From Gammaproteobacteria bacterium (lineage in GTDB: Bacteria > Pseudomonadota > Gammaproteobacteria > Pseudomonadales > Halieaceae), in NCBI GenBank assembly GCA_030427485.1, contig JAUICG010000022.1, forward strand, positions 1 to 64,000: a stretch of 64,000 nucleotides of DNA, given 5' to 3'. Positions 45,664 through 55,443 of this stretch are shown piece by piece (within the stretch, counting starts at the first letter, position 1; each line of letters starts with the position of its first letter). The position numbers and the translations under genes are program-made. A model generated the notes under the pieces. That model had not been told where the DNA came from and ran no database searches. It saw only the letters and a program-made list of their open reading frames with translations.

Positions 45664-47436
45664 CTATTGCAGGGTATATGTCTTGAACGTGGCGGCAAAA
45701 TCCGGATTCTTGTCAGAAATGGCTTGCAGCGCGTCCAGCACAGTCTGCCGGGTCAATACCTGCGGCAGGATGATCGGAGGTTTCCCGGCGTCCGGTGCAT
45801 AGGCCAGGTACAGCGGTATGCCGTTGCGGCCGTGTTTCTTCAGCAGTGCGGCAATGTCGGCGTCCTGGTTGGTCCAGTCCGCGACCATGTACACCACGCC
45901 GTGGTCGGCGAACGCCTGCACCATGTCATCGGTCAGTAACACTGCGGTTTCATTGGCAATGCAGGTGATACACCAGTCCGCCGTGACGTCGACAAACACC
46001 GGGTTACCGGCCGCACGCAGCGCCGCGACCTGTTCCTCCGACCAGGCGACATGCCCGCTGGCGAGCCGCGCGGCGTTGCGGCCGGTGTCGTCCAGTCCGC
46101 GCAGCGAGCCCAGGCCGGCGGCGATGAGCAGGCAGGTCAGGGCCAGGATGCGCCGCGCGCGGCTGTCATTCCACAACCAGAGCCCCAGCGCCAGGACGAG
46201 TGCGCCGCCCAGGGCGGCCGTCATGGTATTTATGCCTGTCTGCCTGCCGGCCACCCAGAACAGCCAGAGCGCGGTGGCATAGAGCGGGAACGCGAGGAAT
46301 TGCTTCAGGGTTTCCATCCATGCACCCGGTTTCGGCATCAGTGCGCGGGCCGCGCCACTGTAGCTGAACAGCAGCAGGGGAGCTGCCATGCCCGCGCCCA
46401 GCGCGGCGAATACCAGCAGGCCGATATGCGGCGGCTGGCTGGCGGCAAAGCCCAGCGCGGTTCCCATGAACGGCGCGGTGCACGGGCTGGCGACAACGAC
46501 GGCGAGCACACCGGTGAAAAAACTGCCGCTCAGCCCGCCGCGGCTGGCCAGCCCGCTGCCGGCATTCATCAGATTGCCGCCCAGGGTGACCACACCCGAG
46601 AGGGACAGGCCCATTGCGATGAACAGGTAGGCCAGCCCGATCACGAAGCCGGGTGACTGCAGTTGGAAGCCCCAGCCAATGGCGCTCCCTGCCTGTTGCA
46701 GGATGATGAGCAGGCCCGCTACCAGCACGAAGCTGGTGATGACGCCGGCGGTGTAGAGCCAGCTGTGTAAATGGCGGTCGTGGTCTGTGCTGCGTGCGAA
46801 ACTGAGCACCTTCAGTGACAGGATCGGGAACACGCAGGGCATCAGGTTGAGAATGGCGCCGCCGAGGAAGGCCAGTGCCAGCATCATCAGCAGGCTCTCG
46901 CCGCCGTCCGTCTGGCTCGGCGACTGCATTAGCGGCGCCGGCCGCTTGGCGGCGGGCGGGGCGATGGCGGTCACCGAGCCGCTGTTGAAATCCAGCTCGA
47001 AGAACTGCTTGTGCGGGGGATAGCACAGCCCGGCATCGGCGCAACCCTGGGAGGTCGCGGCCAGGGTGGCCACCGCTGTGGCGCGCTGCAGCTCCAGGGT
47101 GACATCGGCGCTGTGGTAGTGAATATACACCTCGCCGAAATACTCATCGTTGTGCAGCAGCCCTTCGGGCAGTTCACTCTGCACTTCGATATCGCCCTCG
47201 GCGTCCGCCAGCGCGAATGCGAATCGGTGTTGGTACAGGTAGTAGCCGGGGGTGATTTCCCAGTGCAGCAGGACGCGCCGCTCGTCGAGAATCTCCACGG
47301 TCAGCTGGTAGGCCTCCTCCACCGGGAGAAATTCCGGCGCGGAGCCGCCCAGCACCGTGCGCTCCGTGTCGCCAAACCCCTGCGCGAAACAAAAACTGCT
47401 GGCCAGTACCAGCAGGGTCGCGAGCAGTGCACGCAT
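45664..47436 (-). CDS. dsbD: Thiol:disulfide interchange protein DsbD
   Basis: 590 residues: a signal peptide, a periplasmic alpha domain with the CADAGLCYPP cysteine pair (about 127-133), eight membrane segments carrying the cysteines in NLMPCVFPILSLK and VVASPCTAPFMG, and a C-terminal thioredoxin domain with DWCITCIANE. It moves electrons from cytoplasmic thioredoxin to periplasmic DsbC and CcmG. The active-site motif is CITC rather than the E. coli CVAC. It lies next to aroQ as in Pseudomonas. Confidence 0.96.
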   Translation of the reverse strand: MRALLATLLVLASSFCFAQGFGDTERTVLGGSAPEFLPVEEAYQLTVEILDERRVLLHWEITPGYYLYQHRFAFALADAEGDIEVQSELPEGLLHNDEYFGEVYIHYHSADVTLELQRATAVATLAATSQGCADAGLCYPPHKQFFELDFNSGSVTAIAPPAAKRPAPLMQSPSQTDGGESLLMMLALAFLGGAILNLMPCVFPILSLKVLSFARSTDHDRHLHSWLYTAGVITSFVLVAGLLIILQQAGSAIGWGFQLQSPGFVIGLAYLFIAMGLSLSGVVTLGGNLMNAGSGLASRGGLSGSFFTGVLAVVVASPCTAPFMGTALGFAASQPPHIGLLVFAALGAGMAAPLLLFSYSGAARALMPKPGAWMETLKQFLAFPLYATALWLFWVAGRQTGINTMTAALGGALVLALGLWLWNDSRARRILALTCLLIAAGLGSLRGLDDTGRNAARLASGHVAWSEEQVAALRAAGNPVFVDVTADWCITCIANETAVLLTDDMVQAFADHGVVYMVADWTNQDADIAALLKKHGRNGIPLYLAYAPDAGKPPIILPQVLTRQTVLDALQAISDKNPDFAATFKTYTLQ

Positions 47437-47601
47437 ATCAATCCCTCAATGAAAGCAGCGCCGTGTACCGCGCAGTGTTTGGGGCCGAATTGTACCAAGA
47501 CTTTGCAGAGGTCGCGAAGTGAGGCGGGACCAACGTCTGCGCGGATGGTACACTGCTATGACGCCCGCGCGGCGCATTAGTTTCCCGACTGGAGTTCGAA
47601 T

Positions 47602-48081
47602 GTGAACAAATCATGGATGGTGGCATTGGCCGCCGGTCTCTGCCCCCTGGTCCCTGCCGTTGCCGGGGACGTATCGCTGGAGTTTGACAATGTCTGGGTC
47701 AGGGCGATGCCGCCGTTCCAGCCCAATTCCGCCGGGTATTTCACGCTGACCAATCGCGGTGAGTCCGCGGTGGCCATCGTCAGCGCCAGTTCCAATGTGG
47801 CGGAGTCGGTGGAAATGCACACCACGCGGGAAGTCGACGGACTGATGCGGATGGAGAAATTACAGGGTCTTGCCGTGGCTCCGGGGGAGCGGGTGGAGTT
47901 TACCCCCGGCGGCAAACATTTGATGTTATTCGGGCTGGCGTTTAGGCTGGTACCTGGCGACGACGTGGAAATATGCCTGCAACTGATCACCGACGAGGAG
48001 GTATGTACCGACGCCGAAGTCCGTATGGACGGGGGTACCCCTGACTCGCAGGATCACCAACATCACCATTCGACAGAGTAA
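47602..48081 (+). CDS. PCu(A)C-type periplasmic copper chaperone
   Basis: 159 residues with a signal peptide (MVALAAGLCPLVPAVAG). The DUF461/PCu(A)C domain has VWVRAMPPFQPNSAGYFTL and the copper ligands in ESVEMHTTREVDGLMRMEK and PGGKHLMLFG (H-M...H-M pattern). A His-rich tail (HQHHHS) may also bind metal. Such proteins hand Cu(I) to the CuA site of cytochrome oxidase. It is divergent from dsbD. Confidence 0.92.
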   Translation: MNKSWMVALAAGLCPLVPAVAGDVSLEFDNVWVRAMPPFQPNSAGYFTLTNRGESAVAIVSASSNVAESVEMHTTREVDGLMRMEKLQGLAVAPGERVEFTPGGKHLMLFGLAFRLVPGDDVEICLQLITDEEVCTDAEVRMDGGTPDSQDHQHHHSTE

Positions 48082-48085
48082 TAGC

Positions 48086-49111
48086 ATGAATAGATTCGCA
48101 GATACCTCCTCCCCCTGGCTCAAGGTCGTGGGCACCGTGCTCGGCGTTTACCTGCTGGGAGCCGTGCTGCTCGGTATGTACTGGAGTATTGCGCCGGAGC
48201 CCTTCAATGTGCGCGCCAATGCGCGCGCGCTGAACGCCGCCGAGGGGTTGGAGGTCGGCCCCAAGGCCAAGCTGGTCACCGGCTCGGTGACCATGGGCGC
48301 CCTGATCGGCGTGATGGAAACGCTGCTGGATAAACCGGGCGGCTTTACGCACAACGACAGGTTTCCGCCCGGCGTGTGGCTGGACAATATGCCGAACTGG
48401 GAATACGGCGCGCTGATCCAGGTGCGCGACCTCTCGCGCGCGATGCGCGAGGTGTTCAGTCGTTCTCAGTCGCAGTCCAAGGAAGATGTCGACCTCGTGG
48501 AGATGGAGCCGCGTTTCAACTTCAATTCGGATAGCTGGGTGCTGCCGTCCTCCGAGTCCGAATACCGCGAGGGCCTGAAATTCGCGAAGAAATACTACGT
48601 TCGCCTGTACGACGAAAAAGCCAGCGGCGCGCAATTTTACGCGCGCGCGGACAACCTGCGCTACTGGCTGTCCACGGTCGACAGCCGGCTCGGAAGTCTT
48701 TCACAACGGCTGAGCGCCAGCGTCGGCCAGTTGCGGTTGAATACGGACCTGGCCGGCGATACGGCGGCCAAACAGTCGACCAAGGCTCCGATGGAGCAGG
48801 TCGTGCGCACACCGTGGACCGAGATCGATGATGTGTTTTACGAGGCGCGGGGCACGGCCTGGGCGCTGATCGAGTTTCTGAAGGCGGTGGAAATTGATTT
48901 CGCCGATGTGCTGCGCAAAAAGAACGCCCAGGTGAGCCTCAGGCAGATCATTCGCGAACTGGAGGGCACCCAGGAAACCCTGTGGAGCCCGATAGTGCTT
49001 AACGGCAGCGGCTTCGGCCCGCTGGCCAATCACTCGCTGGTGATGGCGTCGTATCTCAGTCGCGCCAATTCCGCGATCATTGATCTGCGTGATTTGCTGG
49101 CGCAGGGATAG
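48086..49111 (+). CDS. DUF2333 family membrane-anchored protein
   Basis: 341 residues with one N-terminal membrane segment (VGTVLGVYLLGAVLLGMYW) and a large presumably periplasmic part. The latter contains GALIGVMETLLDKPGGFTHN, PGVWLDNMPNWEYGALIQV and ARDLSRAM-like segments typical of DUF2333. The function is unknown; it is widespread in Pseudomonas relatives. It starts 4 bp after the copper chaperone stop, so the two are probably cotranscribed. Confidence 0.88.
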   Translation: MNRFADTSSPWLKVVGTVLGVYLLGAVLLGMYWSIAPEPFNVRANARALNAAEGLEVGPKAKLVTGSVTMGALIGVMETLLDKPGGFTHNDRFPPGVWLDNMPNWEYGALIQVRDLSRAMREVFSRSQSQSKEDVDLVEMEPRFNFNSDSWVLPSSESEYREGLKFAKKYYVRLYDEKASGAQFYARADNLRYWLSTVDSRLGSLSQRLSASVGQLRLNTDLAGDTAAKQSTKAPMEQVVRTPWTEIDDVFYEARGTAWALIEFLKAVEIDFADVLRKKNAQVSLRQIIRELEGTQETLWSPIVLNGSGFGPLANHSLVMASYLSRANSAIIDLRDLLAQG

Positions 49112-49120
49112 GGGGGCAAC

Positions 49121-49465
49121 TCAGTCGTTGCTATAGCGCAGGCGGGTGCCGGTTTCGAGTGAGAGGCGGATTTCCTGCGCGCTCAATGCCGTGGGAAAAT
49201 AGGTGCCCGACAACTTGGCGTCGAGCAGGCTGGCGCCCTCCAGGTTGGTGTTGCGAAAATCGATTCCGCTGAGATCGGCATTGCGAAAATAGGAATTGCT
49301 GAAGTCCAGTCCCGCCGCATTCATGTTCCGCAGGTCGCGCCCGCGATAGTCGCCGTTCTTTAGTTCGTCGGTATCCAGCTCGTCGCGTTGCTCGTTGAAT
49401 GCCTTGATATTTTCGGTGCGCAGCAACTGGTATAAAGGATCTTGCTTGATAACGGGCTTGTCCAT
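49121..49465 (-). CDS. Small pentapeptide-repeat protein
   Basis: 114 residues. Residues about 40-90 form A(D/N)LxX pentapeptide repeats (YRGRDLRNMNAAGLDFSNSY, FRNADLSGIDFRNTNLEGAS, LLDAKLSG), which fold as a right-handed quadrilateral helix. The few coils make it much shorter than gyrase-protecting Qnr proteins, so a DNA-mimic role is not implied. It lies convergent with DUF2333, 10 bp away. Confidence 0.85.
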   Translation of the reverse strand: MDKPVIKQDPLYQLLRTENIKAFNEQRDELDTDELKNGDYRGRDLRNMNAAGLDFSNSYFRNADLSGIDFRNTNLEGASLLDAKLSGTYFPTALSAQEIRLSLETGTRLRYSND

Positions 49466-49601
49466 TGGCTTACCTTACCTGTGATTGTCGGGTCCGGTCA
49501 CTACCGGGTAGTGTGGCGCCCCCTGCGCCTGGCTGTCGGGATATAGCTTAAGCCACCCGGGCAGCCAAGCCCAGCCCCCTGCGCCAGACTGGAGTTGGAG
49601 T

Positions 49602-51956
49602 TTGACAGTACAGACTTTCGAAGGATTTCTCCTGACACGCAACTGGCGGGATACACCCGGCGGGGTCGAGCTCGAATTCTGGTTCAGCACCGCTCAGGGT
49701 CCGCTGTGTGCGCTGGTGCGCGGTGAGCACTGTGTTTTTTTCCTGGCGGAAAGCGCGCTCCCGCAGGCGCGGAAGGTGCTGGGCGAGGTGCCCGGCCTGG
49801 AGATCAGGCCAGTGTCGCTGCGCAATTTTTCCCTGTTACCGGTCGTGGGCTTGTATTTTCGCCAGTATCGGCAGGCACGCCGCGCGGCGGACCAGTTGCG
49901 CGCCAACGGGTTCGACCCGCTGGAGGCCGATATCAACCCCGCCGACCGCTACCTGATGGAGCGGTTTGTCGCGGGCTCCGCGCGATTGCACGGCGAAGCC
50001 CGCCGCCGCGGCCGCTTCCTGTTACTGGAGGACCCGGCGGTCAGGGCGGGCGACTACCTGCCCGCCCTGAAGGTGGTTTCCTTCGATATAGAGACGGCGA
50101 TGGAGGGCCTCCAGTTGTACTCCATCGCGGTGCACGGTACATCGGCGCAAGGCGAGGCGCGGCGGGTGTTCATGCTGGGCGAGGGCGCGCAACAGCCTTA
50201 CGTGCACCCCTGCGCCACCCAGGAAGAGGTACTGCAGTGCTTTTTCGACTGGATAGCGGACTACGACCCCGATGTGCTGATCGGCTGGAACGTGGTCAAT
50301 TTCGATACCCGGTATCTGCAGCGGGTGGCGGACCATCTCGGTCGGCGCCTGCTGCTCGGTCGCGAACGCCGCCCGGGTCACTGGCGGGAGCTGGATGAGT
50401 ACGGCGAACGCTACACCGTGCAGTTTCCGGGGCGGGTGATACTCGACGGCATCGAGTTACTGCGGGCGGCGTTCTACCAGTTCGAGAGCTTTTCCCTGGA
50501 AAATGTCGCGCGCGAGTTGCTGGGCGAGGGGAAGTTGCTGCAGGGCGGTGACCGCGGCGAGGAGATCACCCGTCAGTTCATGGAGGACAAGACCAGTCTG
50601 GCGGCCTATAACCTGAAGGACTGCGAACTGGTGACGGAGATTTTTCGCGCCACCGCCATGCTGGATTTCGCCGTGGCCCGCACCGCGATGACCGGCCTGA
50701 ACCTGGATCGCATGGGCGGCTCAGTCGCATCCTTCGACAACCTGTACCTGCCCCGCCTGCACCGGGCGGGCTATGTCGCGCCCAATGCGAGCAGCGAACA
50801 CACCGCCAGTCCCGGCGGGTTTGTACTGGATTCCGTGCCGGGCATCTACGATCACGTGCTGGTGCTGGATTTCAAAAGCCTGTATCCCAGTATCATCCGG
50901 ACATTTTTTGTCGACCCGCTGGGGCTGGCCCTGGGTATGTCCGGCGAGCTGCCGGAAAAGGACACCGTACCGGGTTACCTGGACGGGCGATTCGCCCGCG
51001 AGGGGCACATTCTTCCCGCCCTGATCCAGCAGCTCTGGCAGCAGCGTGACGCCGCCAAGGCACAGGGCAATGCGCCGCTGTCCCAGGCGATCAAGATCAT
51101 CATGAACAGCTTTTATGGCGTGCTGGGCACGCCGGGCTGTCGCTTCTTCGACGCGCGCCTGGCGACTTCGATCACCCGGCGCGGGCACCAGATACTCGGC
51201 CGTACGCGCGATGCTATCGAGCGGGCCGGGCACCGCGTGATATACGGCGATACCGACTCCGTGTTCGTGTGGATACAGGAGGCGAAGTCGGACCAGCAGG
51301 CGGAGGCCGCCGGACGACAGCTGGAGCGCGACCTCAATCAGTGGTGGCACAGCACCATTCGCGACGAGTTCGGCCTGCAGAGCGTGCTTGAACTGCAGTT
51401 TGAAACCCATTTCAAGCGCTTCCTGATGCCCACCGTGCGCGGCTCTGACAAGGGCAGTAAAAAGCGCTATGCCGGTGTTGTGGCGGGTAGGGACGGCGAC
51501 CGGCTGGTGTTCAAAGGGCTTGAAAATGTGCGTACGGACTGGACGCGCCTGGCCCGGAACTTCCAGGAGGAGCTCTACGGGCGGATTTTCCGGCAGGAAC
51601 CTTATGCCGACTACGTGAAAAATGTCACCGCGCGCGTTCTGGCGGGCGATGAGGATTCACAGCTGGTGTATCGCAAACGCCTGCGACGCAGGCTGGAGGA
51701 ATACCAGCGCAATGTCCCGCCGCATGTCCAGGCGGCGCGCCTGTGTGCCGGGCGCGGCCTGCCGGTGCCGAATCGGGGTAGCTGGGTCGAGTATGTGATC
51801 ACCACGGCCGGCGCCGAACCCGCCGCGCGGCCGCTGGCGCCGCTGGACTATCAACACTATGTGGACCGGCAGCTGGCGCCGGTCGCGGATGGCATCCTGG
51901 GCTTTGTCGGTGACTCTTTCAGCGAGTTGACCGAGAAGCAGATGGCGCTGTTCTAG
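49602..51956 (+). CDS. polB: DNA polymerase II
   Basis: 784 residues, the usual length. Family B motifs occur in order: exonuclease I SFDIETAMEG (about 160), exonuclease II IGWNVVNFDTRYL, exonuclease III AAYNLKDCELV, then polymerase A LVLDFKSLYPSIIRTF, B QAIKIIMNSFYGVLGTPG and C IYGDTDSVFVW. All metal-binding carboxylates are present, so it should be an active proofreading polymerase. In E. coli it is SOS-induced and works at stalled forks. The start is TTG with a nearby GGAG; no LexA box was recognised. Confidence 0.96.
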   Translation: MTVQTFEGFLLTRNWRDTPGGVELEFWFSTAQGPLCALVRGEHCVFFLAESALPQARKVLGEVPGLEIRPVSLRNFSLLPVVGLYFRQYRQARRAADQLRANGFDPLEADINPADRYLMERFVAGSARLHGEARRRGRFLLLEDPAVRAGDYLPALKVVSFDIETAMEGLQLYSIAVHGTSAQGEARRVFMLGEGAQQPYVHPCATQEEVLQCFFDWIADYDPDVLIGWNVVNFDTRYLQRVADHLGRRLLLGRERRPGHWRELDEYGERYTVQFPGRVILDGIELLRAAFYQFESFSLENVARELLGEGKLLQGGDRGEEITRQFMEDKTSLAAYNLKDCELVTEIFRATAMLDFAVARTAMTGLNLDRMGGSVASFDNLYLPRLHRAGYVAPNASSEHTASPGGFVLDSVPGIYDHVLVLDFKSLYPSIIRTFFVDPLGLALGMSGELPEKDTVPGYLDGRFAREGHILPALIQQLWQQRDAAKAQGNAPLSQAIKIIMNSFYGVLGTPGCRFFDARLATSITRRGHQILGRTRDAIERAGHRVIYGDTDSVFVWIQEAKSDQQAEAAGRQLERDLNQWWHSTIRDEFGLQSVLELQFETHFKRFLMPTVRGSDKGSKKRYAGVVAGRDGDRLVFKGLENVRTDWTRLARNFQEELYGRIFRQEPYADYVKNVTARVLAGDEDSQLVYRKRLRRRLEEYQRNVPPHVQAARLCAGRGLPVPNRGSWVEYVITTAGAEPAARPLAPLDYQHYVDRQLAPVADGILGFVGDSFSELTEKQMALF

Positions 51957-52015
51957 AGGACTGCCGGACTCGGGTGCATAGCGAGGCGGGCCGGAAATCG
52001 TCGCGGTGCCGGCCC

Positions 52016-53017
52016 CTACTCGCCAAAAAACTCCCTGCGCAGTGCCGGGTAATCCGCGGCGGGCAGCCGCGGGCCGTAACTGGCGACGACTTTGCCGGCG
52101 GCCAGGCTGGCGAAGCGGCCAGCGGTGGGGAAGTCTTCACCCTTTGTGATGGCATAGAGAAATGCCCCGGCAAACATATCGCCGGCGCCATTGGTGTCAA
52201 CGGCCATCACCTTGTGTGGCGGAATCTCGCTCAGCGTGTGGCCATCGTAGGCCAGCGCCCCCTTGCTGCCGCGCGTGATCACGAAGCTGTCAGCGGTGGT
52301 TTTCAGCCGCTCGACGGCCACGTCCAGGTTGTCTGTCTGCGCCCAGCCCAGCGCTTCATCCTCGTTGCAGAATATCAGGTCCAGGCGATCGCCGATCATC
52401 TCGGCAATCCCCTCGCGGAAGAATTCCACCATCCCGGGGTCGGAGAAACTCAGGGCGGTCTTCACGCCCGCCGCCTCGGCGATCTGCCGCGCCCTGATGG
52501 CAGCGGCCCTGCCGGAAGGCGACGTCACCAGGTAGCCTTCGAGGTAGACGTATTCCGAGGCGACGATTGCCTCCTCATCCAGTTCCTCGACAGAGAGCGT
52601 CTCGCTGATGCCCAGGTAGGTGTTCATGCTGCGTTCGGCATCGGGGGTAATCAGCACCAGGCATTTGCCGGTGGTGCCGGACGCGCGTTCGCCGTTGAAG
52701 CAGTGGTCCACCCCGGCGGCTTCGAGGTCGGCGATGTAGATGTCACCGTCGGAGTCGTTGGACACCTTGCAGGACATGAAAGTGGGCCCGCCAAACTGTG
52801 CCGTGGCGATCATGGAGTTGCCGGCGCTACCACCGCTGGCGTGGCTGGCCTTGACCATGTGGCCGGACAGGTGCTCGAGCAACTCGCGCTGTCGCTGCTC
52901 ATCGACCAGCGTCATCAGCCCTTTTTCCACCTTCATTTGTTCCAGCTCCGCATCGACGACCTTTATCTCGGTGTCCACCAATGCCGCGCCGATGCCATAT
53001 GCCTTGTACTTCTTCAT
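52016..53017 (-). CDS. PfkB-family carbohydrate/adenosine kinase
   Basis: 333 residues of the ribokinase fold: YGIGAALVDTEIKV, SGGSAGNSMIATAQFGG (substrate site), a LEGYLVTSP segment and the PfkB signature VDTNGAGDMFAGAFLYAI with the catalytic Asp. The adenosine-kinase-like subgroup often begins this way, but the substrate cannot be read from sequence. The ATG at 53017 directly precedes the first strand; an upstream in-frame start at 53050 adds 11 residues. Confidence 0.88.
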   Translation of the reverse strand: MKKYKAYGIGAALVDTEIKVVDAELEQMKVEKGLMTLVDEQRQRELLEHLSGHMVKASHASGGSAGNSMIATAQFGGPTFMSCKVSNDSDGDIYIADLEAAGVDHCFNGERASGTTGKCLVLITPDAERSMNTYLGISETLSVEELDEEAIVASEYVYLEGYLVTSPSGRAAAIRARQIAEAAGVKTALSFSDPGMVEFFREGIAEMIGDRLDLIFCNEDEALGWAQTDNLDVAVERLKTTADSFVITRGSKGALAYDGHTLSEIPPHKVMAVDTNGAGDMFAGAFLYAITKGEDFPTAGRFASLAAGKVVASYGPRLPAADYPALRREFFGE

Positions 53018-53181
53018 CCCGGTTCGCCCACTGTATTGAAACCAGCGCACTATTATCCTGATTCACCGCTTGAATAACAGTGCCGTTCCCGCAATCTGTG
53101 GTTTATGTCACCGGAACTAATTGAGCAGGGTGTCAAACACAATCGCTAATTTCCTGCAGAGCTGGTGTACACTCGCATCCC

Positions 53182-55443
53182 ATGTTTCGAACCAGCCACC
53201 TGCTCCTCAAACTCGCCCTGGTCGCTCTCGTCCTGGGAGCGTTGTTCGTGATCTATCTCGATGCCCGTATCACGGCGACCTTCAGTGACAAGATGTGGGG
53301 CCTGCCCGCGAAGGTCTATGCCAGGCCGCTCGAACTGTTTGCCGGTGCCGCGGTTTCGGCTGCCGATCTGTCCTATGAACTGGATGTGCTCGGCTATCGC
53401 CCGGTGGCCTCGCCGCGCAAGGGCGGGGAGGTGTCGCGCAACCGCGATCGTTTCGACCTGTACACGCGCGGTTTCCAGTTCCCGGGTGAAAGGGAGCCCG
53501 AGCGCCGGGTACTGATTGAATTCAGCGGTGACCGGGTCAGCAGGTTGTCCGAGGCGGGGCGCACTGTCGACCTGATGCGACTGGACCCGGTGCAGATAGG
53601 CGGGATTTTTCCCCAGCACGGTGAAGATCGTGTGCTGGTGCAGTTGGCAGATGTGCCCGAGCAGTTTCGCCAGGGACTGCTGGCGGTGGAGGATCGCAAT
53701 TACTACCAGCACTGGGGCTTTTCCGTGATGGGTATCGTGCGGGCTGCGTTCAGCAACCTGCGTTCCGGGCAGGTCGTCGCCGGGGGCAGCACGATTACGC
53801 AACAGCTGGTCAAAAACTATTACCTGTCGTCCGAGCGCACCCTCGTGCGCAAGCTGACAGAAGTGGTCATGGCCGTCCTGCTGGACCTGCATTACGACAA
53901 AGACCAAATCCTGGAAAGCTACATCAACGAAGTGTATCTCGGCCAGGAGGGGCCGCGCGCTGTACACGGGTTTGAACTGGCCGCGCAGCACTACTTTGGC
54001 AAGCCGCTGGACCAGTTGAACCTGTCGCAGCAGGCGCTGCTGATCGGCATGATCAAGGGGCCATCGCTGTACAATCCCGAGCGCAACCCGAAGCGGGCGC
54101 TGGAGCGGCGCAACGTGGTGCTGGCGGTGATGGCCGAGCAGGGAGTGGTCTCCGCCGAGCAGGCCAAGGCCGCTCGCGAGCGTCCGCTGGAACTGGACAG
54201 CGAGGGCAGCATTCGCGGTTCATTCCCGGCCTACCTGGACCTGGTGCGCCGACAGCTGCGTCGGGATTACCGCGAAGAGGATCTCACCACCAGGGGCCTG
54301 AGCATATTCACCCCGTTTGATCCCCTGGTGCAGCGCCAGTTGGAGCGCAGTACGACGGCCGTGCTGGACCAGCTCGACACCTCCGCGAAATTGCAGAGCG
54401 CCTCGGTGGTCACGCGTTTCGACACCGGGGAGGTGGCCGCGCTGATCGGCGGGCGCAAAACGCGTTTCGCCGGTTTCAATCGCGCGCTGGACGCGCGGCG
54501 GCCGGCGGGATCGCTCCTGAAGTCCGCGATCTATCTCGCGGCGCTGGAGCAACCGGGCAAGTACTCACTGGCAACGGTGTTGTCCGACACTCCGCTCACC
54601 GTGAACGCGCCGGGCGCGAAAGCCTGGCAGCCGCAGAACTTTGACCGCAAAGCGCACGGGGATGTGCTGCTCTACCAGGCCCTGGCGCGCTCCTACAACC
54701 TGGCGAGCGCGCGCCTCGGCATGCAGCTGGGCGTGAACAGCGTCGTCGATGTGTTGGCCCGGCTGGGCGTGGAAGACGGTGTGCCCCGGCTGCCGGCGCT
54801 GTTCCTCGGCGCCGGGGAATACTCGCCGATGGATATGGCGAGGATGTACCAGACCATTGCGGCGGGCGGATTCAGCATGCCGCTGCGCGGTATTCGCGAT
54901 ATTGTCGATGCCAACGGCGAGCCGCTCAGGCGCTATCCGCTGGAGTACGATCGCACCGTGAGTCTGCAATCCATGCACCTGTTGCACTTCGCCCTGCGCG
55001 CGGTGGTGCGCGAGGGCACCGGCGAGGGTGTGTACCGGTACCTGCCGCAGAGTTTCGCCGTGGCCGGGAAAACCGGGACCACCAACGACGGGCGCGATTC
55101 CTGGTTCGCCGGCTTCTCCGGCGATCTGCTGGCGGTGACCTGGATAGGCCGGGATGACAATGGCAGCACCGGGCTGACCGGCAGCAGTGGCGCGCTGAAG
55201 ATCTGGGCGCAGTTCATGGCCGGTGCCAGCAAACAGTCGCTCGCCTACCGTATGCCCGATGGTATTCAAACGCAGTGGATCGATGGCAACAGCGGTTACC
55301 TGACCGGTGAAGGCTGCCCGCATGCCGTGAAACTGCCTTTTATCACCGGGTCTGAACCGCAGCGGCGCACCGATTGCGCGCCGCGCGCACCGGGTTCCGG
55401 GCCGCGAGACTGGTTCGACGCGCTGTTCGGAGGTAACGGATGA
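53182..55443 (+). CDS. mrcB: Penicillin-binding protein 1B
   Basis: 753 residues: a short cytoplasmic tail, one membrane anchor (LLKLALVALVLGALFVIYL) and a UB2H-like region. The glycosyltransferase domain has AVEDRNYYQHWGFS, GGSTITQQLVKNYYLSSERT and ILESYINEVYLGQEG. The transpeptidase domain has PAGSLLKSAIYLAA (SxxK), RSYNLASARLG (SxN) and AGKTGTTNDGRDSWFAG (KTG). It polymerises and cross-links peptidoglycan. It overlaps the downstream TPR gene by 4 nt, so that gene may assist it. Confidence 0.97.
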   Translation: MFRTSHLLLKLALVALVLGALFVIYLDARITATFSDKMWGLPAKVYARPLELFAGAAVSAADLSYELDVLGYRPVASPRKGGEVSRNRDRFDLYTRGFQFPGEREPERRVLIEFSGDRVSRLSEAGRTVDLMRLDPVQIGGIFPQHGEDRVLVQLADVPEQFRQGLLAVEDRNYYQHWGFSVMGIVRAAFSNLRSGQVVAGGSTITQQLVKNYYLSSERTLVRKLTEVVMAVLLDLHYDKDQILESYINEVYLGQEGPRAVHGFELAAQHYFGKPLDQLNLSQQALLIGMIKGPSLYNPERNPKRALERRNVVLAVMAEQGVVSAEQAKAARERPLELDSEGSIRGSFPAYLDLVRRQLRRDYREEDLTTRGLSIFTPFDPLVQRQLERSTTAVLDQLDTSAKLQSASVVTRFDTGEVAALIGGRKTRFAGFNRALDARRPAGSLLKSAIYLAALEQPGKYSLATVLSDTPLTVNAPGAKAWQPQNFDRKAHGDVLLYQALARSYNLASARLGMQLGVNSVVDVLARLGVEDGVPRLPALFLGAGEYSPMDMARMYQTIAAGGFSMPLRGIRDIVDANGEPLRRYPLEYDRTVSLQSMHLLHFALRAVVREGTGEGVYRYLPQSFAVAGKTGTTNDGRDSWFAGFSGDLLAVTWIGRDDNGSTGLTGSSGALKIWAQFMAGASKQSLAYRMPDGIQTQWIDGNSGYLTGEGCPHAVKLPFITGSEPQRRTDCAPRAPGSGPRDWFDALFGGNG

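Noticed and set aside
49121-49465. Qnr-like gyrase-protecting pentapeptide protein
   Set aside because: Only about 50 residues are repeats, too few coils for a Qnr/MfpA-type DNA mimic.
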